Below are positions 30,217 to 39,962 of a stretch of DNA of 64,000 bases, piece after piece. Source of the stretch: an uncultured SAR116 cluster alpha proteobacterium (GTDB lineage Bacteria > Pseudomonadota > Alphaproteobacteria > Puniceispirillales > Puniceispirillaceae); assembly GCA_902520885.1 (NCBI GenBank), contig CABYPW010000002.1:1-64000 (forward strand), read 5' to 3'. The position numbers were made by a program, and so were the translations under genes. Under the pieces are notes generated by a model. It did not search any database, had not been told where the DNA came from, and was given only the letters and a program-made list of their open reading frames with translations. Each line of letters starts with the position of its first letter. Position 1 is the first letter of the stretch.

Positions 30217-30774
30217 ATGTCATCATTAGACATGGAAGATGTTAAACGCCGTATGGAGGGAGCTGTATCTAATCTCAGTAGCGAGTTTTCTGGGTTAAGG
30301 GCAGGACGAGCTTCAGTTGCAATGCTAGACACAGTTAGCGTTGATGCCTATGGTTCTAAAATGCCGTTAAATCAATTGAGCAATATATCAGTGCCTGAAG
30401 CCAGGTTACTCTCTGTTTCTGTATGGGATGCATCAGTATTAGGTTCTGTTGAAAAAGCCATTAGAGAATCAGATCTGGGTCTCAATCCACAAGTTGAAGG
30501 CACTGTTATTCGTGTTCCGGTCCCTGAATTATCGGAGGACAGACGTAAAGATATGGTAAAAGTTGCAGGTAAATATTCAGAGGCCGCTCGCATCTCTGTA
30601 CGTAATATAAGGCGTGATGCTATTGAAACCATCCGTAAAGATGAAAAAGCAGGTCTTATTTCTGAAGATGAACGACATACTTATGAGACTGATATTCAAA
30701 AGGTAACAGATGAATACGTAGCTAATATCGATACTATGTTAGCAAAAAAAGAGATCGATATTACAAATATTTAA
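30217..30774 (+). CDS. frr: Ribosome recycling factor
   Basis: 185 residues, the standard RRF length. It splits post-termination ribosomes together with EF-G. The N-terminal helix contains LSSEFSGLRAGRASVAMLD, domain II has YGSKMPLNQLSNISVPEARLL-type sequence, and the C-terminal helices include VRNIRRDAIETIRK. Start ATG at 30217 after an AGAGGAAAAA purine run. Confidence 0.97.
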   Translation: MSSLDMEDVKRRMEGAVSNLSSEFSGLRAGRASVAMLDTVSVDAYGSKMPLNQLSNISVPEARLLSVSVWDASVLGSVEKAIRESDLGLNPQVEGTVIRVPVPELSEDRRKDMVKVAGKYSEAARISVRNIRRDAIETIRKDEKAGLISEDERHTYETDIQKVTDEYVANIDTMLAKKEIDITNI

Positions 30775-30802
30775 GAACTGGTCTTAAAGGTTTTTAAAAA
30801 TT

Positions 30803-31561
30803 ATGAAGCATTTAGCGATAATCATGGATGGAAATAGGAGATGGGCTCATGAAAATGCGCTTACGGCAATTTCAGGACATGATGAAGGTGCACACACACT
30901 GACAAAAATTGGTCGGGAGGTCGCTCGTCTCAAAATCCCCTTTCTTACTGTATTTGCTTTCTCGGCAGAAAATTGGAGTCGGTCTAAGTCAGAAATAAAG
31001 GCTCTTTTTGGTCTGATGAAAAAATATCTGCAGCAAGAAACTGCAAATTTGATGTCAGAGGACATTAAATTAAAAATAATCGGTGATGTAACACCTTTCC
31101 CAGAAGATTTGCAAATTTTATTTAAAAATGCGGAATATTTGACAGAAAATAATAAATCGATGACCTTAACGATTGCTGTAAATTATGGGGGCCTTCAAGA
31201 TATAGTTAACGCCGCATTAAGCTACGATTTACTTAGTGTTGATTTAACATCTAACGATATTATTGAAGACTTTAAATCTAAGCTTATGACTTCATTTTTG
31301 CCTCCTGTGGATATGTTGATACGGACAGGAAAAGAAAAAAGGATTTCAAATTTCTTAATTTGGGATTGCGCGTATGCTGAACTCTATTTTTCAGATAGTT
31401 ACTGGCCTGATTTTAGTGTAGATGAACTGCATGATGCTATAAAAGACTGGAATTCCAGGCTACGGCGGTTTGGTGGAAGTGTTAACCTAAAAACATTAGA
31501 GATTGGTGAAGCATCTACTGGTATGACTCAAGAAAGAAAAAAAACAGCTAATGAAAGATAA
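30803..31561 (+). CDS. uppS: Undecaprenyl diphosphate synthase
   Basis: 252 residues. A cis-prenyltransferase that makes the C55 carrier lipid for peptidoglycan and surface polysaccharides. Signatures: IIMDGNRRWA (catalytic Asp at residue 9), FAFSAENWSR, and the C-terminal LIRTGKEKRISNFLIWDCAYAE (two parts) with a final DWNSRLRRFGG. It overlaps cdsA by 11 bases. It draws isopentenyl units from the DXP pathway, whose second enzyme is encoded by dxr two genes on. Confidence 0.96.
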   Translation: MKHLAIIMDGNRRWAHENALTAISGHDEGAHTLTKIGREVARLKIPFLTVFAFSAENWSRSKSEIKALFGLMKKYLQQETANLMSEDIKLKIIGDVTPFPEDLQILFKNAEYLTENNKSMTLTIAVNYGGLQDIVNAALSYDLLSVDLTSNDIIEDFKSKLMTSFLPPVDMLIRTGKEKRISNFLIWDCAYAELYFSDSYWPDFSVDELHDAIKDWNSRLRRFGGSVNLKTLEIGEASTGMTQERKKTANER

Positions 31562-32321
31562 ACTTTCGGATATTAGTCGGAGAATGACTGGCACGATATT
31601 GCTGTTACCCCTATTGGTTCTGTTCTTTTCTGGTGAGCCTTATTCTAAAATCACTGTATTGATTTGTGCAGCATTAATGGTATTAGAATATACTTTTCTA
31701 GCTACAAAAAATATTAATCTAAGAGTAATTCTTATTGGAATAATAGGCTGTTTCGGGTCTACTAGTTTTTTTTTACTTGGACCTATTTATCATTTGGTTT
31801 TTTTGTTATTATTATTGGTGTTACTGATAAAATTTTTCCCCTATGGAACGATCATTATGGGTATTTTTCTAGCTATGCTTTTGTATAGTGTTGGAAAATT
31901 GTCACACAATGAATCATTTCAGGAAATTATGACGTTTTTAGTTTTTACAGTTATATCAGTGGACATTGGGGCTTATATCATTGGTCGCTGTGTAGGTGGG
32001 CCCAAATTAATACCCCATATAAGTCCTGCTAAAACGATATCAGGTGCAATTGGTGGGCTTGTTGGTGGAACATCGGCAGGAATAGGCATTTTTTTTGTCT
32101 TAAATTTTCAGATCACATTTTGGCTTTTTTTGTTAACTTTATTAGTTGCAGTATTAGCCCAGTTAGGAGATATAACGGCCTCATTTTTTAAAAGGTCAAT
32201 TGACACAAAAGATAGCGCAAAAACAATACCTGGACATGGAGGGTTTTTAGATAGATTTGATGGATATATATATGTTATCCCCATCTTTGCACTTTTACCA
32301 TTTAATGGATTATTTGTTTAA
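31551..32321 (+). CDS. cdsA: Phosphatidate cytidylyltransferase
   Basis: 256 residues, with about seven hydrophobic segments. It makes CDP-diacylglycerol, the precursor of all phospholipids. The CDP-diglyceride synthetase signature is present near the C-terminus: SFFKRSIDTKDSAKTIPGHG, followed by GFLDRFDG. The TAATG junction gives a one-base overlap with dxr. Confidence 0.95.
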   Translation: MKDKLSDISRRMTGTILLLPLLVLFFSGEPYSKITVLICAALMVLEYTFLATKNINLRVILIGIIGCFGSTSFFLLGPIYHLVFLLLLLVLLIKFFPYGTIIMGIFLAMLLYSVGKLSHNESFQEIMTFLVFTVISVDIGAYIIGRCVGGPKLIPHISPAKTISGAIGGLVGGTSAGIGIFFVLNFQITFWLFLLTLLVAVLAQLGDITASFFKRSIDTKDSAKTIPGHGGFLDRFDGYIYVIPIFALLPFNGLFV

Positions 32322-33469
32322 TGAAAAAATTTGTTACAGTGCTTGGTGCAACGGGAACTGTTGGCTCTAAAACTCTTGAAATTATAAGAGAAAATAGAGA
32401 AAAATTTGAGATTGTAGGCATCTCTGCACACTCAAATGTTTCATTATTAGTAAAATTTACCATCGAATTTCTACCTAAATACATCGTGCTTTCCAATTTA
32501 CTTTTATTACCTGAGTTAGAAAAACAAGTAAGTCACCTTAATGTTGAAATACTTCAAGGAGAAGAGGGTTTATCCTTTTTAGCTTCAAAAAAAACTGATA
32601 TATTGGTAGCCGCTATTACCGGTTTTGCAGGTTTTAAACCTATTTTTCAAGCGATAAACTCTGGAATAGATGTTGCTCTTGCTAATAAAGAGGCACTTGT
32701 TGCTGGAGGGCATTTAATTATGCCTTTGGCTAAGGAAAAAGGTGTGAGAATATTTCCTGTAGATTCTGAACACAACGCAATATTTCAATGTATGATGGGA
32801 CAAGATTGGAGCGAGGTAGATAAAGTCACACTTACTGCATCAGGGGGGCCATTCATATCAATGAGTAGAAATGAGACTTTTTATGTGTCACCGAATAAAG
32901 CTCTCAAGCACCCAACTTGGAGTATGGGAAAAAAAATATCTATAGATAGCGCAACTATGATGAATAAGGGACTTGAAACAATTGAGGCTGCCTGGCTTTT
33001 TAATATTGGGAAAGAAAAAATATCAGCAATTATCCACCCTCAGTCTATTGTGCATGGCATCGTTAAATTTAGAGATCAATCAGTTATTACCCACATGGCA
33101 CCAACTGATATGAAGGTTCCGATTTCCCAGGTATTGGCTTGGCCAAAGAGACTAAATATAAAATTGGATGAAATTGATTTTAACAAAATTGGAAATTTGG
33201 AATTTAAAGAAATAGATATTTTTCAATTTCCATGTTTTGGCCTTGCCTATCAATTAATAGATGAACACCCCTGTTATTCCATTGCTCTCAACGCGGCAAA
33301 TGAGATAGCAGTTAATCTTTATTTAAATTATAAACTCGATTTTGGTAATATCTATACTTTGGTAGCAAAAACAATAGAACGAATTGAAATTAATGAACTC
33401 AATGATTATCAATCTATAATTGACTATGATAATTACGCACGCAATATAGCCGAGTCAATAAAATTATAG
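32321..33469 (+). CDS. dxr: 1-deoxy-D-xylulose 5-phosphate reductoisomerase
   Basis: 382 residues. It converts DXP to methylerythritol 4-phosphate, the committed step of non-mevalonate isoprenoid synthesis. The NADPH loop is VLGATGTVGSKTLEI (8-22). Metal and substrate motifs are ALANKEALVAGG, VDSEHNAIFQ and TASGGPF, with SIDSATMMNKGLE further on. The C-terminal domain is intact. DXP is also the substrate of PdxJ, encoded at 9495. Confidence 0.97.
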   Translation: MKKFVTVLGATGTVGSKTLEIIRENREKFEIVGISAHSNVSLLVKFTIEFLPKYIVLSNLLLLPELEKQVSHLNVEILQGEEGLSFLASKKTDILVAAITGFAGFKPIFQAINSGIDVALANKEALVAGGHLIMPLAKEKGVRIFPVDSEHNAIFQCMMGQDWSEVDKVTLTASGGPFISMSRNETFYVSPNKALKHPTWSMGKKISIDSATMMNKGLETIEAAWLFNIGKEKISAIIHPQSIVHGIVKFRDQSVITHMAPTDMKVPISQVLAWPKRLNIKLDEIDFNKIGNLEFKEIDIFQFPCFGLAYQLIDEHPCYSIALNAANEIAVNLYLNYKLDFGNIYTLVAKTIERIEINELNDYQSIIDYDNYARNIAESIKL

Positions 33470-33514
33470 CCATTGAAATAACCATTTAATTATTTGCAGA
33501 GATTTTAAGTTTTT

Positions 33515-34597
33515 ATGTTATCATTTGGATTTTTTGAAATATTATTGTCATTTGTCTTGGTTTTGACACCAATCGTTTTCATCCACGAGCTAGGACATTT
33601 TTGGGTTGCTAGAAAAACAGGCGTCGTTGTGGATGTATTTTCTGTTGGATTTGGTAGAGAAATATTTGGTTGGACGGACTCTCACGGAACTAGATGGCGT
33701 TTTGCATGGATTCCTCTTGGAGGTTATGTAAAGATGAGAGGCGATGAAAATGTAGCAGGTGGTGGCTCTGCAAATTCTAAAATATTAGAGGGTAGTTTTG
33801 CTAATGCAACACTCTTATCAAGAATTGCAATTGTTTCGGCGGGACCTATAGCAAATTTTATACTAGCATTTATTTTGTTTGTTGCACTATATATTGGCGC
33901 AGGTAAATTATTTATTCCGCCAATAATTGGCGAAGTTTTGCCTAATAGTGTAGCAGAGCGTTCAGGATTAAAATCAAATGATGTGGTCCTAAAGATAAAT
34001 CAGAAGAAAGTTTCTGATTTTAATGATTTTAGGGTTTTTGTATTTGAGTCGCCCGGCAAACCTATAAAATTGGAAATTGATAGAGCCGGAACTATATTAG
34101 AGATTAAAGCAACTCCCAAATCTATTTACTTGGAAGAATTAGATATATATGCAGGTCAATTGGGAATACGTTCTCCTGTCGGTGAATTCAGGAAACTAGG
34201 TATTCTTGAAGCAATGAGCGAATCAAGTCGGGAATGTTGGTCAATTACTGTTGGAATGATACGCGGTATTTCTAGAATAATATCAGGTGATGCTCAGATG
34301 GGTGAGATTGGTGGACCTATCCGAATAGCTCAATTCTCTCGAGATGCAGCATTACAAGGATTAACTAGTTTGGTATTTTTTGTTGCTCTAATTTCGATTA
34401 ATCTTGGATTAGTTAATTTAATGCCAATACCGGCCCTCGATGGAGGGCATCTGGTGTTTTTTATAATTGAGGGAATAATAGGAAAACCTTTACCTGAATC
34501 TTGGCAAAATTTTTTATTGCGGGGAGGAATAGCCTTTCTGCTATCTTTAATGCTGTTTGTTACAATTTATGATATATTGAGGGGTATAAACAACTAA
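33515..34597 (+). CDS. rseP: Site-2 zinc metalloprotease RseP family
   Basis: 360 residues. An intramembrane protease: HELGH at 24-28 in the first helix, and the third ligand in MPIPALDGGH near 305-314. The periplasmic stretch (about 115-210) has one recognisable PDZ domain (IGEVLPNSVAERSGLKSND); E. coli RseP is about 450 residues with two. In E. coli it cleaves the anti-sigma factor RseA and remnant signal peptides. Its place just before bamA is the normal one. Confidence 0.94.
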   Translation: MLSFGFFEILLSFVLVLTPIVFIHELGHFWVARKTGVVVDVFSVGFGREIFGWTDSHGTRWRFAWIPLGGYVKMRGDENVAGGGSANSKILEGSFANATLLSRIAIVSAGPIANFILAFILFVALYIGAGKLFIPPIIGEVLPNSVAERSGLKSNDVVLKINQKKVSDFNDFRVFVFESPGKPIKLEIDRAGTILEIKATPKSIYLEELDIYAGQLGIRSPVGEFRKLGILEAMSESSRECWSITVGMIRGISRIISGDAQMGEIGGPIRIAQFSRDAALQGLTSLVFFVALISINLGLVNLMPIPALDGGHLVFFIIEGIIGKPLPESWQNFLLRGGIAFLLSLMLFVTIYDILRGINN

Positions 34598-34676
34598 AAT
34601 AATTGCCTAGGTGTTGAAACTAGAATCTTATTTATAAAAGAAGACCATTTTTATTATTGTAAAAGGGATATTCATT

Positions 34677-36953
34677 ATGACCAGACCTAAACAATTTCTG
34701 CAGAAAAACTGTCTGTTTTTTCTGGTTTTATTTATTTATGTTGTCATATCCATACAAGCTTTCGGGGAACAAGTTTCTGATATTTCAGTTAGTGGGAATC
34801 AACGTGTATCAGAGGGAACTATTAGGTCCTATCTTTCCTTAGATATAGGAGATGAAATATCTTCGGATGTATTAGACGGAGCTATAGATAGGTTATTTGA
34901 TACAAATTTGTTTAATGATGTGAATATTTCGAGTGAAAATGGTCTTGTTAAAATTATCGTGGCAGAAAATCCAATAATAAATAGAGTGATAGTTGAAGGA
35001 AATGATGTCTTAGACTCAGATATATTGATAGCTCAAATAGACATACAACCACGTCGCGTTTACACCAAAAAAGTGGCCATTGATGGAATGCAAAAATTGC
35101 TTGAAATTTATGAACTTTCAGGACGGTTTGGAGCTTCTATTGAACCCAATATAATAGAATTAGAAAATAATCGGGTAGATTTAATCTTTGAAATTAACGA
35201 GGGCCCTTTAATTAAAATTACTTCTATTCAGTTCATTGGTAATAAAAGATTTTCTGACAGAAGGCTAAAACAGGTAATCGCTAGTAGAGAAAAAAGATGG
35301 TGGGCGTTTCTTTCTTCAACAGATAAGTATGATGAAAATAGGCTTAAATTTGACACACGCCTTCTTAATCAATTCTATAAAACTAGGGGGTATGCTGATA
35401 TAAATATAAATAGAGCTCGTGGTGGATTGTTACCTGATAGATCAGGTTTTGCTATTTCATTTATTTTAGAAGAAGGGCCAATTTATAAATTTAATAAAAT
35501 TAATTTGGTATCTAATATAGAGAGTGTGCCAGGCGAAACCCTCTTGCCGAACATTACATTTAAAACAGGCGATAGATATGATGTTAGGAGAATTGAAGAG
35601 AGTTTATCGGATATTACAAACAAACTAGGAGATTTAGGTTACGCATTTGTTAATGTAGTCCCTAACATAAAAACTAATCCCGAAAAAGCAACTCTCGATA
35701 TAAAATTTATTGTAGAATCTGCAAGGAAGAATTATGTGGAACGCATTGAAATTATTGATAATTCTCGCACAGCAGATTTTGTAATAAGAAGAGAAATGCA
35801 GCTAGTAGAAGGAGATGCGTATAATCAGGTTAAACTCCAAAACTCCCTAAGAAACATAAGAAATTTAGGTTTTTTTAGCGATGTTTCATTAGAAAAAAAA
35901 CCTGGTAGTTCAGATGAGCAATCGATTATAGAGATTGGCGTCAAAGAACAGTCTACAGGTTCCTTAGCGGTTGGGTTTGGTTATTCTAGTATTGATAAGT
36001 CTTCTTTTTCTATTGGAGTGAATGAGAAGAACTTTTTGGGTACTGGAAGGTCTGTCGGTTTTTCTGCATCAGTTTCAGGAAAAAAGTCAAATTTTAATCT
36101 CTCTCTTACAGAGCCTTTTTTTCTTAATAGAAATTTAAGCGCATCTGCTAATATTTTTACAAGCAAGTTAGAAGGAAAATCTGTTACAACCGACCAGCAA
36201 GGAATTGGATTTGGACTCGGTTTTAGAGCCGCAAATGACGTTTATCATGCACTTACTTACAATCTTACAGAAAATAAGACTAATCAGACAACAAACAATT
36301 CAGCATCTTCAACAGGGGAAAGCAATGAAAAACTTGTGAGCTCAGCAATAGGGTATAGATTAGGCATCGAGAAAAGAGATAATCGCTTCGATCCATCAGA
36401 CGGTTACTTTGCAGAAATTTCAGAAACCTATTCTGGTGTTGGTGGGGATGTGAACTTTTTGAGGAGCGTTTTACGGGGTGCTTATTATAAACCCGTCTCT
36501 TTCGAAAGGTTTGTACTAGGCGCTCGGGCTGAAACAGGTTACATAGACGGCTTTGATGAGAGTGTTACGCAATCTAATCGTTTCTTGCTTGGTGGAAATA
36601 AAGTTCGTGGTTTCGATGGCAGTGGAATAGGTCCGAGAGATAATACCAGCGAAGGCGCTGTTGGAGGAAACCAATATTATGCAGGAAGTTTCGAGATTAT
36701 AAGTAATGTGGGGTTAAACCCTGATTTAGGAATGCGTTGGACCCTGTTTGCTGATTATGGATCTGCTTGGGGTACAGATTTTCCAACTGGCGTCGTTGGT
36801 GCTGAGGATGATAGTATGAGGCAGTCTGTTGGATTCGGTATTTTGTGGGATACTGCAATTGGACCGCTGTCCTTTTATTGGGCAGACCCTGTATCAAATC
36901 AAACATATGATAAATTGAGAGAATTTCAGTTTACAATTGGCACTAGGCTGTAA
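34677..36953 (+). CDS. bamA: Outer membrane protein assembly factor BamA
   Basis: 758 residues. An N-terminal signal peptide (about 1-30, hydrophobic CLFFLVLFIYVVISIQAFG) is followed by five POTRA domains (about 32-425) and a 16-strand barrel. The loop 6 motif KVRGFDGSGIGPRD, which includes the essential VRGF, is present. Barrel signatures EKRDNRFDPSDGYFAEIS and SFGFGILWDTAIGPLSFYWA-like sequence follow. The last residue is Leu rather than the usual Phe of outer-membrane proteins (FTIGTRL). It inserts beta-barrel proteins in the outer membrane. Confidence 0.96.
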   Translation: MTRPKQFLQKNCLFFLVLFIYVVISIQAFGEQVSDISVSGNQRVSEGTIRSYLSLDIGDEISSDVLDGAIDRLFDTNLFNDVNISSENGLVKIIVAENPIINRVIVEGNDVLDSDILIAQIDIQPRRVYTKKVAIDGMQKLLEIYELSGRFGASIEPNIIELENNRVDLIFEINEGPLIKITSIQFIGNKRFSDRRLKQVIASREKRWWAFLSSTDKYDENRLKFDTRLLNQFYKTRGYADININRARGGLLPDRSGFAISFILEEGPIYKFNKINLVSNIESVPGETLLPNITFKTGDRYDVRRIEESLSDITNKLGDLGYAFVNVVPNIKTNPEKATLDIKFIVESARKNYVERIEIIDNSRTADFVIRREMQLVEGDAYNQVKLQNSLRNIRNLGFFSDVSLEKKPGSSDEQSIIEIGVKEQSTGSLAVGFGYSSIDKSSFSIGVNEKNFLGTGRSVGFSASVSGKKSNFNLSLTEPFFLNRNLSASANIFTSKLEGKSVTTDQQGIGFGLGFRAANDVYHALTYNLTENKTNQTTNNSASSTGESNEKLVSSAIGYRLGIEKRDNRFDPSDGYFAEISETYSGVGGDVNFLRSVLRGAYYKPVSFERFVLGARAETGYIDGFDESVTQSNRFLLGGNKVRGFDGSGIGPRDNTSEGAVGGNQYYAGSFEIISNVGLNPDLGMRWTLFADYGSAWGTDFPTGVVGAEDDSMRQSVGFGILWDTAIGPLSFYWADPVSNQTYDKLREFQFTIGTRL

Positions 36954-36994
36954 AAATTATAAAGTGAATGCAATAGGCTTTTGGAAAGGAAATA

Positions 36995-37594
36995 TTGAAT
37001 ATGAGATATATTCAACTACGCTTATTATATCTGTTCCTATTCACTCTTGGATTATTTATCTTACTAAGCCAAAAAGTATATTCGCAGAATAATACTTCCC
37101 CTGTTCTCCAGAATACATTTAATCTTGAACGTTTAGCGGTTGTGAATTTGGATAAGGTATTGAGAGATGCTAAAGCTACCGAGCGTGTAAGAGAATTATT
37201 AGACAACAAACGTGAGGAGTTTCAAAATGATTTTGCGATGCGAGAGGCAAGCCTCCTGCAAATAGAGAAGGATTTACAATCAAAAAGAACAATTCTTTCA
37301 GAAGAGGCATATCGCGCTGAAGTTAACCAATTTCAAAATGAAGTTGCATCTATACAGCAGGAAATTCAATTTAAACGTCAAGCTCTTGATAAAGCATTTC
37401 AAGAGGCACAAGATGAAATAAAATCCTTAGCAGCAGAAATTGTAACAGAAATCGCAGGTCAACAAAAGTTAGATGTTGTTCTGAATAAAAATGCTGCACT
37501 TGTATTTAGGCAGGACTTGGATATTACAGAAATTGTTATAATCAAGTTGAATGAACGTACTAAAAACGCCCGCTTAGAAATACAAGAAGAATAA
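36995..37594 (+). CDS. OmpH/Skp-like periplasmic chaperone
   Basis: 199 residues. A signal peptide (about 1-31, ending KVYSQN) is followed by a short beta segment LAVVNLDKVLRDAKATERV, a long coiled coil (about 70-155, charged heptads with EKDLQSKRTILSEEAYRAEV) and a return strand QQKLDVVLNKNAALVF. That is the Skp jellyfish fold, which holds unfolded outer-membrane proteins in the periplasm. Its place between bamA and lpxD is the conserved one. Confidence 0.88.
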   Translation: MNMRYIQLRLLYLFLFTLGLFILLSQKVYSQNNTSPVLQNTFNLERLAVVNLDKVLRDAKATERVRELLDNKREEFQNDFAMREASLLQIEKDLQSKRTILSEEAYRAEVNQFQNEVASIQQEIQFKRQALDKAFQEAQDEIKSLAAEIVTEIAGQQKLDVVLNKNAALVFRQDLDITEIVIIKLNERTKNARLEIQEE

Positions 37595-37595
37595 G

Positions 37596-38639
37596 TTGGT
37601 GATTGTGGATCAGTGTTTTTTCCCCGAAGCAAAGTCAGTATCAGTCTCCAAAATATTAGATTTGGGTATATGTTCGCTACATAAAGGTGAACCAAAATTT
37701 ATTGTACAAAATGTGGGCCAAATTAAAGAAGCGCGTCCAAATATGTTAATCTTTGCTGTTCGTAAGGAACTGATTGCTTCCTTAGAATCATCTAAAGGCT
37801 ATGCCTTAATTACTACATCAGAGATAATAAAAGAATTTGGTAAAAATATTTTGTCCGGGGCGGGAGTGATCTTTATATCGAAAAATCCAAAATTTGCTTT
37901 TGCTCAAATCTGTTCGTTGATGTATCCAAGCGAGGAAAATAAAAGCGTTATTCACCCTACTGCACAGATTGATGAAAGTGCAAACATTGCAAATGATGTC
38001 TCTATTGGTCCATTTTGTTATGTTGCTGCGGGCGTAACCATTGGTAAAGGCAGTGTTCTTAGAACTGGTGTCTGTTGTAAGTCTTCAGTAATCATTGGTG
38101 AAAACTGTCATATAGAAGATTATGTCACGATAGAGAGAGCTTTTATAGAAGATAACGTGTCAATTGGACAACATACTGTTATTGGCAAAGAAGGTTTTGG
38201 TTTTGAGGCTAATGAAGATGATATTCAGAGATTCCCCCATTTAGGCCGTGTTCTAATTGGTAAAAAGTCAAGCATTGGCGCTAATTGCTGTATTGATCGG
38301 GGGACGCTGCAAGACACAATAATTAATGAATTGGTATTGATCGATAATCTTGTTCACATTGCACACAATGTAGAGATTGGAAAAAAAACGATAATTCTTG
38401 CTCAAGTAGGTATTGCTGGTAGCAGCATAATAAAGGAAAATTGTATAATAGGTGGTCAAGCTGGAATAGCAGACCACACTGAAATCCCCTCAAATACAAC
38501 AATTTTATCGCGTTCAGGCGTTACAAAGTCAATAAAAACACCTGGGGTATATGCAGGTTTTCCAGCGAAAATTTCATCAAACTTCTGGCGCGAGCAGGTA
38601 ATTCTTCGTCAATTAGCAAAAAATAATAAAACAAAATAG
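37596..38639 (+). CDS. lpxD: UDP-3-O-(3-hydroxyacyl)glucosamine N-acyltransferase
   Basis: 347 residues. It adds the second hydroxyacyl chain in lipid A synthesis. The N-terminal uridine-binding domain (about 1-105) is followed by hexapeptide repeats forming a left-handed beta-helix (about 110-300) with the catalytic motif VHIAHNVEIGKKT and a C-terminal helix. The start is a TTG two bases after the preceding stop; a GTG one codon later is equally possible. Confidence 0.95.
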   Translation: MVIVDQCFFPEAKSVSVSKILDLGICSLHKGEPKFIVQNVGQIKEARPNMLIFAVRKELIASLESSKGYALITTSEIIKEFGKNILSGAGVIFISKNPKFAFAQICSLMYPSEENKSVIHPTAQIDESANIANDVSIGPFCYVAAGVTIGKGSVLRTGVCCKSSVIIGENCHIEDYVTIERAFIEDNVSIGQHTVIGKEGFGFEANEDDIQRFPHLGRVLIGKKSSIGANCCIDRGTLQDTIINELVLIDNLVHIAHNVEIGKKTIILAQVGIAGSSIIKENCIIGGQAGIADHTEIPSNTTILSRSGVTKSIKTPGVYAGFPAKISSNFWREQVILRQLAKNNKTK

Positions 38640-38649
38640 GTTTAAGTAA

Positions 38650-39105
38650 ATGTGTAATACATTCGAAATGGATTATCGAGATATAGAATTAACAATACCA
38701 CATCGTCCTCCTTTCCTTCTTATTGACAAAATTATTAAAATTATTCCAGGACAGTCAGCTATTGGCATAAAAGCAGTTAGTGGCGGTGAACCTTATTTTA
38801 AAGGACATTTCCCTGGTAACCCTGTTATGCCAGGTGTCCTAATTATTGAGTCCTTTGCACAAGTAGCTAGTTGCATGTTTGCAAAGTCGATGCCTGACGA
38901 AACAAAAGGAAAATTATTTTTTTTGACAGCTGTTGATAAGGCTAAGTTTAGAAATCCTGTTCGGCCAGGAGATCTGCTTTATTTAAAAATTGAAAAAATC
39001 AGTGGAAAAGGACCATTGCAAAAATTTAGCGGCATCGCGGAAGTTGATGGTAAAAAAATGGCTCAGGCAGAATTATCCGCTATGGTTGTTTCTAAAAAAG
39101 CATAA
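38650..39105 (+). CDS. fabZ: 3-hydroxyacyl-[ACP] dehydratase
   Basis: 151 residues. A hot-dog fold enzyme of fatty-acid synthesis. It has PHRPPFLLIDKI (17-28) and the active-site helix region GHFPGNPVMPGVLIIESFAQ with catalytic H53 and E67. It sits between lpxD and lpxA, where it competes with lipid A synthesis for hydroxyacyl-ACP. A Met at residue 7 is an alternative start. Confidence 0.97.
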   Translation: MCNTFEMDYRDIELTIPHRPPFLLIDKIIKIIPGQSAIGIKAVSGGEPYFKGHFPGNPVMPGVLIIESFAQVASCMFAKSMPDETKGKLFFLTAVDKAKFRNPVRPGDLLYLKIEKISGKGPLQKFSGIAEVDGKKMAQAELSAMVVSKKA

Positions 39106-39137
39106 AGTTTAAAAAAAATTAAAAAATAGGACGATAA

Positions 39138-39962
39138 ATGTCTCTAAATATCCACCCAAGTGCAATTATTCATAAAAATGCCAAATTAGGAAAAAACGTA
39201 ACAATAGGTGCATATTGTGTTATTGGAGATAATGTGATCTTGCATGATAATGTCGTTTTGCACTCTCACGTCGTAATTGAGGGGCCAACATCTATCGGAA
39301 ATAATACAGAGATATTCCAATTCTCAGTATTGGGGAATTGTGCGCAACACCTTATGTTTAAGGGTGAACTGGCTACATTAGAAATTGGAGAAAATAACAT
39401 TATTCGAGAAAAAGTCTCTATTCATCGAGGCACAAAGATTGGCGTAATGAAAACGAGTATTGGTAATAATAATTTTATTCTTGCAGACTGTCACATTGCT
39501 CATGACTGTTATGTTGGAAATAATAATATAATGGCTAATGGAGTTGCTTTGGGAGGGCATGTTAATTTAGGAAATAATTGTAATATTGGTGCTTTTTCAG
39601 CAGTACAACAGTTTGTGAGGGTTGGTGATGTGGTCATGATTGGTGCAATGGTAAAAGTAACAGAGGATATTATTCCGTATACAATAGCAGATGGTTCTCC
39701 ATGCAGATTACGTCGGGTAAATACAATTGGTCTTCAGCGCGCAGGTTTTTCAAAAGAAGAAATCTTGGATATCAGAAGTATTTATAAAATATTGTTTAAC
39801 GGTAAGAAGGAGTTTGCATCACGCGTTCAAGAGGCAAAAAAATTTATTGGTAAGCATGATGTCCTTACTTCAAATGTATTGCAATTTATTGAATCTGCCA
39901 ATGATAGACCCATTTGTATGCAGAGTAAGGCAAATGACTTAAAAGTGGATGCTAAATGTTAA
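39138..39962 (+). CDS. lpxA: UDP-N-acetylglucosamine O-acyltransferase
   Basis: 274 residues. First step of lipid A synthesis. Hexapeptide repeats begin at IHPSAIIHKNAKLGKNVTIG and run to about 190. The catalytic His is H122 in ADCHIAHDCYVG, and the C-terminal helical bundle follows IADGSPCRLRRVNTIGLQR. The stop overlaps lpxI by 7 bases. Confidence 0.96.
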   Translation: MSLNIHPSAIIHKNAKLGKNVTIGAYCVIGDNVILHDNVVLHSHVVIEGPTSIGNNTEIFQFSVLGNCAQHLMFKGELATLEIGENNIIREKVSIHRGTKIGVMKTSIGNNNFILADCHIAHDCYVGNNNIMANGVALGGHVNLGNNCNIGAFSAVQQFVRVGDVVMIGAMVKVTEDIIPYTIADGSPCRLRRVNTIGLQRAGFSKEEILDIRSIYKILFNGKKEFASRVQEAKKFIGKHDVLTSNVLQFIESANDRPICMQSKANDLKVDAKC

